This document shows, in pieces, positions 12,273 to 22,830 of a DNA stretch of 24,332 nucleotides; position 1 is the stretch's first letter, and each line of letters starts with the position of its first letter. Both the position numbers and the translations under genes were made by a program. The notes beneath the pieces were generated by a model that was given only the letters and a program-made list of their open reading frames with translations, was not told the DNA's origin and did no database searches. The stretch is taken from the NCBI GenBank assembly GCA_028456385.1, contig JALNQF010000539.1, positions 1 to 24,332 on the forward strand, in the 5' to 3' direction. Origin of the DNA: Ophiosphaerella korrae (taxonomy: Eukaryota > Ascomycota > Dothideomycetes > Pleosporales > Phaeosphaeriaceae).

Positions 12273-12702
12273 TATTATAATAGTAATAAGAGAACTATAG
12301 ATAGAACTAATTAGTCTTATAATAATAGACTTAGACTTATATAACCCTAAAGAATATAAACTTAATTAAGAAACTATATATAATTAGGATACCTAGGGTA
12401 ATCTATAATCTATAGACTCTTAGTATAGATAGATTATAGATTAGAGTAATCTATAATCTATTAGTCTTAGTAAATATAGATTAATAGATTATAATAAGTA
12501 TATAGTTAGTAATAATATATATTATTAAGATAGTATTAGTAATTTAATTATTAACTATAAGCGATAATACTAAGATAGTTATAAAATATCTTCTATTATT
12601 TATAGCTTATTATAGATTACTATATAAACTTTTATTATTAACTCTTAATTTACTAATACTCTTTAAGCTAATAGGAAGTTAACCCTAGTAATACCTATAA
12701 TA
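12273..12702 (+). repeat. Element A 3' LTR
   Basis: This is the 430-bp partner of 5651-6080. It keeps a few C residues the 5' copy has lost (for example in the run before its end), and vice versa. It contains the same alternating inverted repeats, at about 12395-12505. Confidence 0.93.
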
Positions 12703-12707
12703 TATTA
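12703..12707. repeat. Target-site duplication of element A, right copy
   Basis: TATTA follows the 3' LTR and matches 5646-5650. The sequence after it should be the original continuation of the locus that A entered, that is, the region upstream of D's gag. Confidence 0.75.
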
Positions 12708-13004
12708 ATAGGTAAATAAGAATCTAATTAAAGTATTAGTTATAATACTCTATTAAGATAAGAAGTAAAGAAGAGATTAAATATAATAGTCTATAAAGGT
12801 CTATTAATATTCTTATATACTTACTATCTAGCGTTTATTTCTAAGCGCTTACTTTAGAGTATTTACTCTAGAGCGCTTATTCTAGAGCGTTTACTCTAGA
12901 GTATTTACTCTAGAGCGTTTACTACTAAATAGTTACGTATTCTACTATGCTATATTACCTAGCCTAATCGCGTACAATATAATAGCTTACCTACTACTTA
13001 GTAT
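12708..13004. other. Old insertion-site sequence right of element A
   Basis: This is the pre-insertion continuation of 5511-5645, and so possibly the 5' leader or LTR of element D on the minus strand. It holds a 14-bp tandem array (12820-12917) and a slightly GC-richer patch near 12960-12990 (TCGCG). No gene is recognisable. It ends where the pol fragment C1 begins, at an approximate boundary. Confidence 0.5.
12820..12917. repeat. Seven tandem 14-bp units around the palindrome CTCTAGAG
   Basis: Seven consecutive 14-bp units run from 12820 with consensus TTTACTCTAGAGCG. Units 3 and 6 match the consensus exactly; others differ mainly by C/T, including GCG versus GTA ends that fit CpA mutation of GCA. 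Each full unit contains the palindrome CTCTAGAG. An eighth, decayed unit may start at 12918. No spacers are present, so this is not a CRISPR array. Confidence 0.9.
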
Positions 13005-14026
13005 TATAATAAAAAGTATAAGAAGTAAGAAAAGTAACTTATAGAACTAGAAAATTACCTTCTAGAATATTAACTATAGGACTTAGTAATAGAAATAGAG
13101 AAAGAAAAAAATATAAGCTAAAGCTTAGTCTACTAAAAAATAGAAGAAGAATCTAAAATTAAAAGAGTATTTATATAGAATATACTAAAAAAAAGATAGA
13201 TATAAGAATCTAGATCTTTAGTAGTATATAAACTTATATTTATAGATAAAAAAAGAATAGATAATAAAAAACTTTACGTAGATTTTAAAAAGACTAACGT
13301 AATTATAAGTAAAAATTAATACTCTTTAGTATAAATTAATAAAATATAAGATAAGCTATAAAAAGTAGAGATCTTTATAAAACTAGATATCTAGAATACC
13401 TATTACTAAATTAGAATTAAGAAAAGTAATAAATAGAAAATAGTATTTAGAACGTAGTATAAACTATTTAAATATATAGTTATACTCTTTAGATTAATAA
13501 ATATAATAGTAGTATTTTAGGAAAGAATTAATATAGTACTAAGAGAGTACTTAGATATATTTATATTTATATACCTAGATAATATCTTTATATTCTTAGA
13601 AATAGAGGATAAATATATAATATATATATATAAAGTATTAAAGAAACTAAGAGAAAATAATTTTTTTTTTAAAATATAGAAATATAAATTCTATATAAAA
13701 GAAATAGACTTCTTTAGATTTATTATTAAACTAAGAAAAATTAAGATTAATTTAGTAAAAATTAAATTAATTAAGAAATAGCTAATACTAAAAAACTTAT
13801 AAGAAGTATAATAATTCTATAGACTAGTAAACTTTTATAGAAAGTTAATAATAAAATACTTAAAAAATATAAAACTATTAATAAAACTTATAAAAAAGGA
13901 TATACTATTTAAATAAATAAAATAGTATAATAAAGTATTTAAAAAGATAAAAAAAAAGTTTATAGAGAACCTAATTATTAAAATATATAACCTAGAGTTA
14001 CCTATAATTATAAAAATAGATATATC
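13005..14026 (+). pseudogene. C1: truncated RT fragment of an A/B-like element
   Basis: This fragment aligns with element A from about 8720 to 9743. It starts just upstream of RT and ends at the first residues of RNase H. RT YLDD is at 13572-13583 (now Y-L-D-N), followed by IFIFLEIE as in A and B. The 5' LTR, gag and protease are missing, so the left end is a truncation. The right end is the 5' LTR of element B. A T-run near 13661 corresponds to a Leu-Phe stretch in the relatives. The minus-strand open frame of 92 codons at 13835-14113 is a shadow of this fragment. C1 and C2 may be parts of one element, but about 1.5 kb between them is missing. Confidence 0.85.
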
Positions 14027-14453
14027 TATTATAGGTGTAATAGAAGAAATCGAGATAGAACTAATTAGTCCTAATCTAAGCGCTAACAAAGTATAGGACA
14101 AGTAAAGTAACAACTTTAATTAAGAGACTACATATAACTAGGACACCTAGGTTAATCTATAATCTATAGATTCTTAGTATTAATAGATTATAGATTAGAG
14201 TAATCTACAATCTACTAAACTTAGTAACTATAGATTATAGATTACAACAAGTATATAGTTAGTAGGATATATATTATTAGGATAGTATTAGTAATTTAAT
14301 CCTTTAACTATAGAACGCTAGTATAAGATAGTTACAAAATATCTTCTACTATTTATAGTTATTATAGATCCTAATATAAGCTTTTATTACTAACTCTTAA
14401 TCTACTAACTTCTATTTTAGGTACCTATAGTTAATAATAGGTAGCCTATTACA
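14027..14453 (+). repeat. Element B 5' LTR
   Basis: This 427-bp LTR begins TATTATAGG (TGTTATAGG in the 3' copy) and ends GCCTATTACA. It keeps noticeably more CpA than the 3' LTR, for example around 14085-14135 and 14207-14250, so it was mutated less. It lies against the C1 fragment. Confidence 0.93.
14153..14244. repeat. Alternating inverted-repeat cluster in the element B 5' LTR
   Basis: Four 14-base blocks alternate in orientation: TAATCTATAATCTA at about 14153, its reverse complement TAGATTATAGATTA at 14184-14197, a forward copy with one change at 14201-14214, and the reverse complement again at 14231-14244. Adjacent or outer pairs can form hairpins. The cluster recurs at about 20753-20844 and in both A LTRs. 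Confidence 0.8.
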
Positions 14454-14514
14454 CCTTACTAATTTAGTTATTATAAGAAGCAAAGTATAAGTAATATATA
14501 GTCTAGCTAATATA

Positions 14515-17500
14515 ATAGTAGAAAGTTTAACTAAATAATTAAGTAAAGCCCCTAAAAGTAGTCTAGAATCTAATAGTACTATATAGGAAATAATTAAAGG
14601 TTATCTTAACTAACTAATTAATAATAAAGAAGATATAAAAATAGTAATTAATACCTTAGAAACGTAGAACAAAGAACTATAGAATTACGCGAAATAAAAC
14701 AAGGTATAAATTAAAGCTATTATCTAAGGATAGAACTAGATAGAACTAATTACCTAAAGATTAGAGATAAGTACAATAAAGAAACTACCTAAGATACTTA
14801 TACTTAAAAAGTTTAATAGAGAAAGGGAGAAACTAAGACCCTTTATTATATTAGTATAACTCTAGATAGATATATAAGTACTATACTTTAATATAGAAGA
14901 AAAGAAAGTAATATATATTAGATTACACTTTAAAGAAGACGTAATAAGATAGTATAAACCTTACTAGATAGATTATACAATATATTTACTAATAACCTAA
15001 AAAGATAAAACTAGAGCTATTTTTAGAAGTTATAAATACTTTACTAAGTAAATAAGAGTAGTATTTAGAGATATAGACGTTACTTAATAAGCTAAAGAGT
15101 AACTAGAAAAGCTTATATAGAACTAGAGTATTCCTAAGTACGTATTATAGTTTAAATAACTATTACAAAATATAGAATAGAATAAGTTAGCTTTAATATT
15201 ACGATTTAAATAAAGACTTAACTCTAAGATTTAATACAAGATAATATATATAGAGAAACTATAAATACTAGAAGCTCTAAAGTAATAAGTAATATAAATT
15301 AATAATAACTTTTAAGAATAGAAAAAGAATAAATATAGAGGCTATATATAGAACTATAATAAAAGAGACTCTATAGTCTTTAACGCTAATAAAGATAAAA
15401 AGAAAAAGAAGAATAAAGACTTTATATACTTTAATTATAATAAGAAAAGCTACTACGTAAAAGACTACTAATTATAAAAAAAGAAAGATATAGTATATTA
15501 TAAATATAGGAAACTAAGATACTTTATAAAAGACTATAAAAGTAAGGACTTAAAAAAAGAAACTTAGTTAAAAATAACTAAGAAGAAGAAGGAAGTACTA
15601 TAAGTATAGGCTAAACCTTAGAAGAAAGTAGCTAGGAGTAAAGAAGTACAATATATAATACTTTACTAGACCTTTTATTATAATAACAACTATTATATAT
15701 ATTTTTCTAGTAAGTAGAGAGTAAGATACTTCTTATAATAGAGATATAGAGTAGCTATAATAAAAGAAAAAATAAAAGCTTAGCTAGAAGAAATAACCTA
15801 AGTAATAGGCCTAATAATAAAAGATTTAGAAAGGGAAGAGCCCCTAGCACTATTAATCTAGGCTAAAGAACTAGTACTAGATAAAGAAACTACTACAACT
15901 ACTTCTAAAGGACTATAAGAGAAAGAAAAACAAGTTAGTATAAAAGATATAGAATATACCTAGCTAATAATATATAGTTATAATAGCTATATAATAATAG
16001 ATATAGAGGAATAAAATAAAAAATAGAGATTTATTTAAATATACTTAATAGTTATAAGTATAGAGGAAGCGTATAAAGAATAGAAAGAATACAATCTTAA
16101 AGAAACTAAGTTTATACTATTTTAAGAATAGATAAAGTAATATATAGTTATAGTAGAGAGAATACTTATACTAAAAGAATAGTAGTACTTTATAAGAAAA
16201 ACGTAATAGATTAACAAAGCCTATATACTAAGAGTACTAGTAGTATACTATATCCTAATAATAAATATACTTAGAAAAGATAAGTACTAGAAAGGAGATA
16301 ATAAAATAATAGATCTAGAATATCTAGTATATTTTAAAGTATTATAGATATTATACCTAGATAAGAATTATATTATATATAGAAACCTAAAGGCAAATAA
16401 TAATATATAGCTAATAAGAAGAAAAAGCTATAACTATATAAGAGTAATTATAGTAGAAGATATCTAGGGATAAGAAATAATTCTAGAAGATAGATACGTA
16501 GTAGCAAGACCTAGTCTAAAACTAGTAAAGAAATATATCTAAAGAGGACTATAGTATAAATATACGCATAATAAATATCTAAAATATAAAGAATATAAGC
16601 TTAAAATAAAGCTATAGCCCTAGAAAGATAGATAATTTATAAAGATACTAAGGTAAAAAAAACTAGAAAGTATAAGAGGCCTATATATTATAAAAAAAGG
16701 TATATACTAAGAAAAGAGAGTATAATTAATAATTAATAGTAAAGCTATAAGAAACTTTATATTAAAGAAGTTTATAGAAATATAAGGAATAGAATATATA
16801 ATAAAGAAATACCTTTAACAATTAAATATAATTAAAAGAAAACTATTCTAAGAACTAATATAGTTTAAAATAGTACCTTTAATACTAAGGTTAGAAAGAC
16901 TAGAAATTAAGAACATAGTTATAGATATAACGACAATTAATAATAAATAAGATATAATACTAGGTATACTATAGTTATAGATAATAAACCTATATATTAA
17001 TTAGAGAATAAGATAAATTAGCTATAGTAAAACAGAGACGTTAAAAGCTAATATAAGCACCTATAAAGGAGAATTCCCTAAAAAATATAAAAAATAGGAA
17101 AAATAGCTTATAGAGCTAGAAGATTACCTTCTAGAATACTAACTATAAGACTTAGCGATAGAACTAGAAGAAAGTAAAAATACAAGATAGAGCTTAGTCT
17201 ACTAAAAAATAGAAGAAGAATCTAAAATTAAGTAAACGTTTATCTAAAACGTAATAAAGAAAGGATAGATAAAAGAGTCTAAATCCTTAGTAGCGTATAG
17301 ACTAATATTTATAGATAAAAAGGGAATAAGTAATAAGAGACCCTACGTAGATTTTAGGAAAACTAACGTAATTACTAATAAGAACTAGTACTTACTACTA
17401 TAAATAGATAGAATATAAGATAGACTATAAAGAATAAAAATCTTTATAAAACTAGATATTTAAAATACTTACTATTAGATTAGAATTAAAGAAAGTAATA

Positions 17501-19992
17501 AATAAAAAATAGTATTTAGAATATAGTATAGACTATATAAATACTTAGTTATACTATTTAGCTTAACAAACGTACTAGTAGTATTCTAAGAAAGAATTAA
17601 TATAGTACTAAGAGAGTACTTAGATATATTTATATTTATATACTTAGATAATATCCTTATATTCTTAGAAATAGAGGAAGAATACGTATAACATATATAT
17701 AAGGTACTAGAAAAACTAGTAGAAAATAAACTATTTCTTAAAATAAGAAAATACAAGTTCTATACAAAAAGAATAGATTTCCTTAGGTTTATTATTAAAC
17801 TAGGAAAAATTAGTATTAATCTAGAAAAGATTAGATTAATTAATAAATAGCTAATACTAAGAAACCTAAAAGAGGTATAATAATTTTATAGGCTAGCTAA
17901 CTTTTATAAGAAGTTAATAGTAGGATAGTTTAAAGATATAGAACTAATAACTAGACTTATAAAGAAAGATACACTATTTAAATAGATAAAGGAATAGAAT
18001 AAAGTATTTAAAAAGATTAAGAAGAAATTTATAGAAAACCTAGTTATTAGAATATATAACCTAGACCTACTAGTAATAGTAAAAATAGATATATCTAACT
18101 TAGTTTATAGAATAGCACTAATATAGGAAGATCTAGAGACTAGAAAAGAATACTTAGTTAAATACTTCTCTAAGAAAATAAAGATAGTAGAACTTAACTA
18201 CTTAATCTATAATAAAGAGATACTAGTAATCTATAAAGTATTTAAATAATAGAGAGTATACTTACAAAGAGTAAAGTATTAAATAAAAGTCTATATAGAC
18301 TATAAGAACTTTATAAGATTTATAATAAATAAAGAACTATTATAACGCTATATAAGATAGTAGGAATTCCTATTAATATTTAATATAGAAATTATATATA
18401 TAAAAGAGAAGGATAATTAATTTATAGACGCTCTTAGTAGAAGACTAGACTTATAAAAAGAAGTAAGCGCTACTAGTATAGTTCTAATTAAAAATAAAGA
18501 AGGATATTTAATCTTAAATATACTTAAGATAGCTACAATACTTAAAAGAATAAGTAGTAAACTAGACAAATAGATTTAGAAAATAACGTAGGAAATATCT
18601 AAAGAAATAAAAAAACTAGAAATCTAAGAAGGATTTATATAAGCCTATAGAAGAATATATATTCTAAGTAAGATATAAAGGGAATTTATAAGATAATTCT
18701 ACAAATTACTAGTATATAGTTACTAAAGAATTAATAAAATATTAGATAGACTACTATAAAACTATTATATTCTAAAAGTAAAGTAACTAGTAATAAAAGT
18801 ACTAAGAAACTATATAGAATACTATAAAAACAAGAATAATAAATACGTACTATATAGAATACTATAACTAGTAGAAATACTAGAATAACTATAGGGAGTT
18901 ATTATAATAGACTTTATTACGAAGTTACCTAAGTCTAAAGACCTAGTATTAGGAGTTAAATATAATAGAATCCTAATAATAGTAGATAAGTTAATAAAGT
19001 ATATATACTTCTAACTATATAAAGAGAGAAGTAAGATAGAAGTTACTATATATTAGGTTCTAGGAACTATAATTAGTTAATATAGACTACTAGATAAAAT
19101 TATTATAGATAGAGATGTATAATTTATATTAAAACTATAGAGAATAATAATAGTATAACTAGGAATATAATACGTAATGTTAATAGTATACTATCTATAA
19201 ATAGATAGATAATTAGAACGAATAAATTAGATAGTAGAGTAATACTTAAGATACTACCTTAACTATAACTAGAACAATTAGGTATAGTTACTACCTATAG
19301 TATAGTTAGTATACAATAGCGTAAAGAATATAGTAATAAGAGTATTACTTTTCTTTACAAACTATAGATTTAAGCCTAACGTATACTAAATACTAAGAAA
19401 TTAGATATCTTAGTCTCTAAGAAGAGAAAACTTTACTAATAGACTTAAAGATATATATAATTAACTAAGATAGGACGTAGAATTTCTATAGGATTAGATA
19501 ATAAAGTACTATAATAAGAAGTATAAAGAAGGACTTTAATTTAGAAAGAAAGAAAAAGTATAGCTAGTATAAAAGAATATTAAGAGTAAACGCCTAAGTT
19601 TAAAATTAGACTACGTTAAGATAAGACTATATAAAATTAAGAAAGAAGTTACACTAGTTATATTTAGATTAAAGCTACTAAACAAGATAAAGATATACTT
19701 AATATTCTACGTAGCCTTACTAAAATAAGTACTATAGAACGTAGAACTACTAGTATATAAAGTAGACACGTATAGAGAATAAGAAGAATAAGAAGTTAAG
19801 AAAATCTTATAATACTAGTTCTATAATAGAAGAAACTACTACTTAGTAGAATAGATAGGCGTAAATAAAAAAGGACAACTATAGGAAAAAATATAGGAAC
19901 TAGAGGATAATCTTAATTACTTTAAGAAATTAGAGGAGTTCTAAAATTAAAACCCTCTAGAACGCCTAGTAGTAAACTAAGAGAACTAACAT
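14515..19992 (+). pseudogene. Element B gag-pol polyprotein (dead, one frame)
   Basis: One frame starts at ATA (ATG before RIP) at 14515, giving a plausible N-terminus I-VESLTK, and runs to about 19992. The zinc knuckle is at 15427-15468 with all Cys/His read as Tyr. The protease DSGA position is 16735-16746, now N-S-K-A. RT YLDD is at 17641-17652 (Y-L-D-N). Integrase has HxH at 18715-18723 and CxxC at 18811-18822. Catalytic D is at 18910-18912, D at 19108-19110 and E at 19216-19218; after the last, ER-N is still readable. The chromodomain is at about 19780-19935. Every motif shares one codon phase, as in A, so decay was by substitution. A chromodomain after integrase suggests that the ancestor targeted chromatin marked by histone methylation, as chromoviruses generally do. 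Confidence 0.92.
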
Positions 19993-20610
19993 TACTAATA
20001 ATAGATAGAGAGATAATAGGGACGTCTAGCGTAAGACCTACTATAGTAATATTAAACGCCTTATCTAAGTCTAGCTTAGCTTCTAGAGCTACTAACTACT
20101 TAGCTAATTTCTTATTATTTAAGGCCTTTATCTTATAAAGATAAGAGAGATAAGCTTAATTCTTTACTAGCTTACTCTAAGTAAGCTCTTAGATATACTT
20201 ATACTTAGCTTTAGCCTCTATAATTTAAGATAGTAATTTCTCTTAAGTCTAGTTAATAGCTTTCCTTATTATTATTAAGCCTAGACGTAAAGATAAGTGT
20301 AATAAACTTATACTTAGAAAGAGAAATACTAAATATATTATAAGAACTACGTATATTTATATCAATATACGCTTTATAAGCTCTACTATTATTTATAGAA
20401 ATAATATAAAGAAGAGACTTAGGGTTTAACTTAAAAGAAGTATAATAAGAGTAAGGAAATATTTTAACACTATTACGTAATACGCAATTAGTAAGAAGGT
20501 AGTAATAACGTATAAATAAAATAGGTATAAGAGAAGATAAAGAACTCTATATTAATAAAGAAACTAGACTAATAACTCTAGCTCTAAGATAAGAAAACTA
20601 GGACTTACTT
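19993..20610 (-). other. Element B region between pol and 3' LTR, with possible antisense frame
   Basis: About 620 bp with no plus-strand coding sense. A minus-strand frame gives EAKLD at 20069-20083, then YKIKA, KLVK and KAKYK (about 20198-20212), with only RIP-type stops to about 20240. Beyond that the same frame turns hydrophobic, and a second minus-strand frame reads equally well, so the limits are unknown. The spacing between the EAKLD and KAKYK codons (117 bases) is identical in A. No homologue is recognised. Confidence 0.35.
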
Positions 20611-20624
20611 AAGAGAGGAGATAG
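20611..20624 (+). other. Polypurine tract of element B
   Basis: AAGAGAGGAGATAG immediately precedes the TGTTAT start of the 3' LTR, as expected for the plus-strand priming tract. Confidence 0.78.
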
Positions 20625-21051
20625 TGTTATAGGTGTAATAGAAGAAATTAAGATAGAACTAATTAGTCCTAATCTAAGCGCTAACAAAGTATAAGACAAG
20701 TAGAATAATAACTTTAATTAAGAGACTATATATAACTAAGATACCTAGGTTAATCTATAATCTATAGATTCTTAGTATTAATAGATTATAGATTAGAGTA
20801 ATCTATAATCTACTAATTTTAGTAACTATAGATTATAGATTATAACAAGTATATAGTTAGTAGGATGTATATTATTAGGATAGTATTAGTAATTTAATCT
20901 CTTAACTATAGAACGCTAGTACAAGATAGTTATAAAATATCTTCTACTATTTATAGTTATTGTAGATCCTAATATAAGCTTTTATTATTAACTTTTAATC
21001 TACTAACCTCTATTATAGGTACTTATAGTTAATAACAGGTAGCCTATTATA
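20625..21051 (+). repeat. Element B 3' LTR
   Basis: This 427-bp LTR starts with the unmutated TGTTATAGGTG and ends CCTATTATA (ACA in the 5' copy). It has fewer remaining CpA sites than the 5' LTR. It is followed at once by pol sequence of C2. Confidence 0.93.
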
Positions 21052-21440
21052 TATTAAGATAAAACTATATAAAATTAAAAAAGAAGTTATACTAGTTATA
21101 TTTAAATTAAAGCTACTAAGTAAGATAAAGATATACCTAACTTTTTATATAGTACTACTTAAAATAGTACTATAAAATATAGAACTACTAGTATATAAAG
21201 TAGATATATATAGAAAATAAAAAAAATAAAAAGTTAAGAAAATCTTAGTATATTAGTTCTATAATAGTAGAAACTACTACTTAGTAAAATAGATAAGTAT
21301 AGATAAAAAAAATAACTATAAGAAAATATATAGAAACTAGAAGATAACTTTAACTACTTTAAGAAACTAAAAGAGTTCTAAAGTTAAAACTTTCTAAACT
21401 ACTTAGTAGTAAACTAAGAAAGCTAATACTACTACTACTA
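21052..21440 (+). pseudogene. C2: integrase C-terminus and chromodomain fragment
   Basis: This aligns with element A from 11262 on: the end of integrase (IK-KLYKIKKEV-like) and then the chromodomain at about 21230-21360. A-rich changes such as the run near 21308 make it more decayed than A or B. It probably belongs to the same inserted copy as C1, since it lies on the other side of element B. However, RNase H and most of integrase (about 1.5 kb in A) are absent from the window. Confidence 0.8.
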
Positions 21441-21986
21441 GATAGAGAGGTAATAGGAATACTTAATATAATAGAAACTAGAGTAGCTCTAACTATATTA
21501 TTAAAATCTAGCTTAGCTTCTATTATAGAAAACTATTTAGATAACTTAGTATTATTATAAGCTTTTATTTTATAAAATTACTTAATATAAAAATAAAGCT
21601 TTACTAGCTTATAAAGAGTTAACTTATACTTAGCTTTAGTTTTAGTAAGCTATAATATTAATTATACTTAAGCTTTATTAATAGCTCTCTTTATATAACT
21701 TAGTAGAAAGAAACTATATAGAGATTAAATACTTATATTTAGTAAGTAAAATACTTAATAAAGTATACTTATACTAAATATTAGCAAGAATATACTTATT
21801 ATAGTATTTACTATCCTTTAAAGATATAAGGTATAAAAGGCCTAACTTAGTATAATAATAATAAAGAAATATCTTAACTCTATTATAAATAATATAAGCT
21901 ATAAGAAAAAGCTTATTATACTAAGAATAAGAAGGTATAAAGAGTAATAAAAAACTAGAAATTAATAAAGAAATAAGAACTTACTT
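21441..21986 (-). other. C2 region between pol and 3' LTR
   Basis: This is homologous to 11641-12258 in A and 19993-20610 in B but diverged. The minus-strand frame again gives EAKLD (first codon 21518-21520), YKIKA, KLVK and KAKYK. The EAKLD to KAKYK spacing is 105 bases instead of 117, a 12-base in-frame difference. No plus-strand coding is visible. Confidence 0.35.
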
Positions 21987-22000
21987 AAAAGAAGAAATAG
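21987..22000 (+). other. Polypurine tract of C2
   Basis: AAAAGAAGAAATAG lies directly before the TATTATA start of the C2 LTR and matches the tracts of A and B in position and composition. Confidence 0.7.
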
Positions 22001-22310
22001 TATTATATATATAATAAGAAGAATTAAAATAGAACTAATTAGCCTTATAATAGAAGATAATAACGTATATAATCTATAAGTAAATATACTTAATTAAGAA
22101 ACTAACTATAATCTTAATACGTAATAAATTTATAAATTTATAATCTTAGTAAATATAAAGTTATAAAGCTATAGATAGATATTAGGTATATAGTTATTAG
22201 AGATGTATACCTTTAGAAAGTATTAGTAATTTAATTATTAACTATAAGTAATAATACCTTAATAGTTATAAAATATTATCTATTATTTATACCCTATTAT
22301 AGATTACAAT

Positions 22311-22315
22311 ACAAG
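22311..22315. repeat. Target-site duplication of LTR E, left copy
   Basis: ACAAG precedes the inverted LTR E and is repeated at 22756-22760. Both copies still contain a CpA, which is unusual in this block. Confidence 0.85.
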
Positions 22316-22755
22316 TGTAATAGGTATTACTAGGGTTAACTTCTTAATACCTAAAAGGTATTAATAGATTATAAGTTAATAACAAAAGCTTATATTATAA
22401 TCTATAATAGGCTTTTAATAATAGAAGATATTTTATAACTATTTTAGTATTATTACTTATAGTTAATAATTAAATTACTAATACTATCTTAGTAATACGT
22501 ATTACTACTAACTATATACTTATACTTCTTAGCTAGCTTTATACTTTATATTTACTAAGGTCGCGAATTATAAATTTATTACGTATTTAAATTTGTACTT
22601 TATATTTACTAAGATCGCGAATTAGGAATTTATTATATATCCCTATTGTAGTTAGTTTCCTAATTAAGTTTATTACCCTATAGATGTATACGTTATTATT
22701 ATCTATAGTAGGGCTAATTAGGTCTAATTAGCTTCCTCTTATTATAGCTATAATA
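22316..22755 (-). repeat. LTR E: inverted solo LTR inside the C2 LTR
   Basis: This 440-bp segment reads, on the minus strand, as an LTR of the A/B/C family. Its left end TGTAATAGG is the reverse complement of the B LTR end CCTATTACA. Its right end TATAATA is the reverse complement of the LTR start TATTATA. It is flanked by ACAAG duplications and has no internal coding region. It therefore arose by insertion of a complete element followed by LTR-LTR recombination. It carries a partial 54-bp-period tandem duplication. Confidence 0.88.
22542..22635. repeat. Tandem duplication with 54-bp period within LTR E
   Basis: About 40 bp beginning TACTTTATATTTACTAAG at 22542 recurs at 22596. Both copies keep the palindrome TCGCGA, which contains no CpA and so escapes RIP. 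The C2 LTR and the A and B LTRs lack this block, so it is specific to the E copy or subfamily. Confidence 0.85.
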
Positions 22756-22760
22756 ACAAG
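22756..22760. repeat. Target-site duplication of LTR E, right copy
   Basis: ACAAG follows LTR E, matching 22311-22315. The C2 LTR resumes after it. Confidence 0.85.
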
Positions 22761-22830
22761 CTTTTATTATTAACTTCTAATCTACTTATACCTTAATAGG
22801 TTACTATAGTTAATAATAGTAACCTATATA

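Larger units (their letters stand above)
5651..12702 (+). mobile_element. Element A: complete RIP-degraded chromoviral LTR retrotransposon
   Basis: This 7052-bp element has two 430-bp LTRs in direct orientation, a 5-bp target duplication (TATTA), one gag-pol frame and a purine-rich tract next to the 3' LTR. Both LTRs begin TATTATA (TGTTATA before RIP) and end ATAATA (ATAACA before RIP). It is inserted upstream of D's gag. Its coding region is destroyed by C-to-T and G-to-A changes only, as far as the motifs show. Element B is a relative with the same architecture. Confidence 0.93.
14027..21051 (+). mobile_element. Element B: complete RIP-degraded chromoviral LTR retrotransposon
   Basis: This 7025-bp element has two 427-bp LTRs, one gag-pol frame and a polypurine tract. 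It is a relative of A, with the same layout and similar Pol but clearly diverged LTRs. The 3' LTR keeps the intact TGTTAT start and the 5' LTR keeps the intact ACA end, fixing the borders. The flanks do not give a clean 5-bp duplication (ATATC left, TATTA right). They also come from non-adjacent parts of pol, so the insertion site was rearranged. Confidence 0.93.
22001..22830 (+). repeat. C2 3' LTR, split by an inverted solo LTR
   Basis: The LTR begins TATTATA at 22001, runs to 22315, and resumes at 22761 with CTTTTATTATTAACTT, which matches the late part of the A and B LTRs. It ends near 22830 (CCTATATA). Removing the insert and one duplication copy leaves about 385 bp, close to the 427-430 bp of the relatives. 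The insert is LTR E. The exact right end is uncertain. Confidence 0.82.

Noticed and set aside
12820..12917. Possible CRISPR array
   Set aside because: Units are directly adjacent with no spacers, and the context is a fungal repeat block.
14023..14026. 4-bp duplication TATC/TATT around element B
   Set aside because: TATC followed by A could become TATT by RIP, but element A shows a 5-bp duplication and the flanks of B are not adjacent in pol, so the match is probably chance.
13835..14113. 92-codon open frame on the minus strand
   Set aside because: It is antisense to the RT fragment C1 and crosses into the B LTR; the composition (Ile/Phe/Ser/Leu) is what A-rich RIP DNA gives on the complementary strand.
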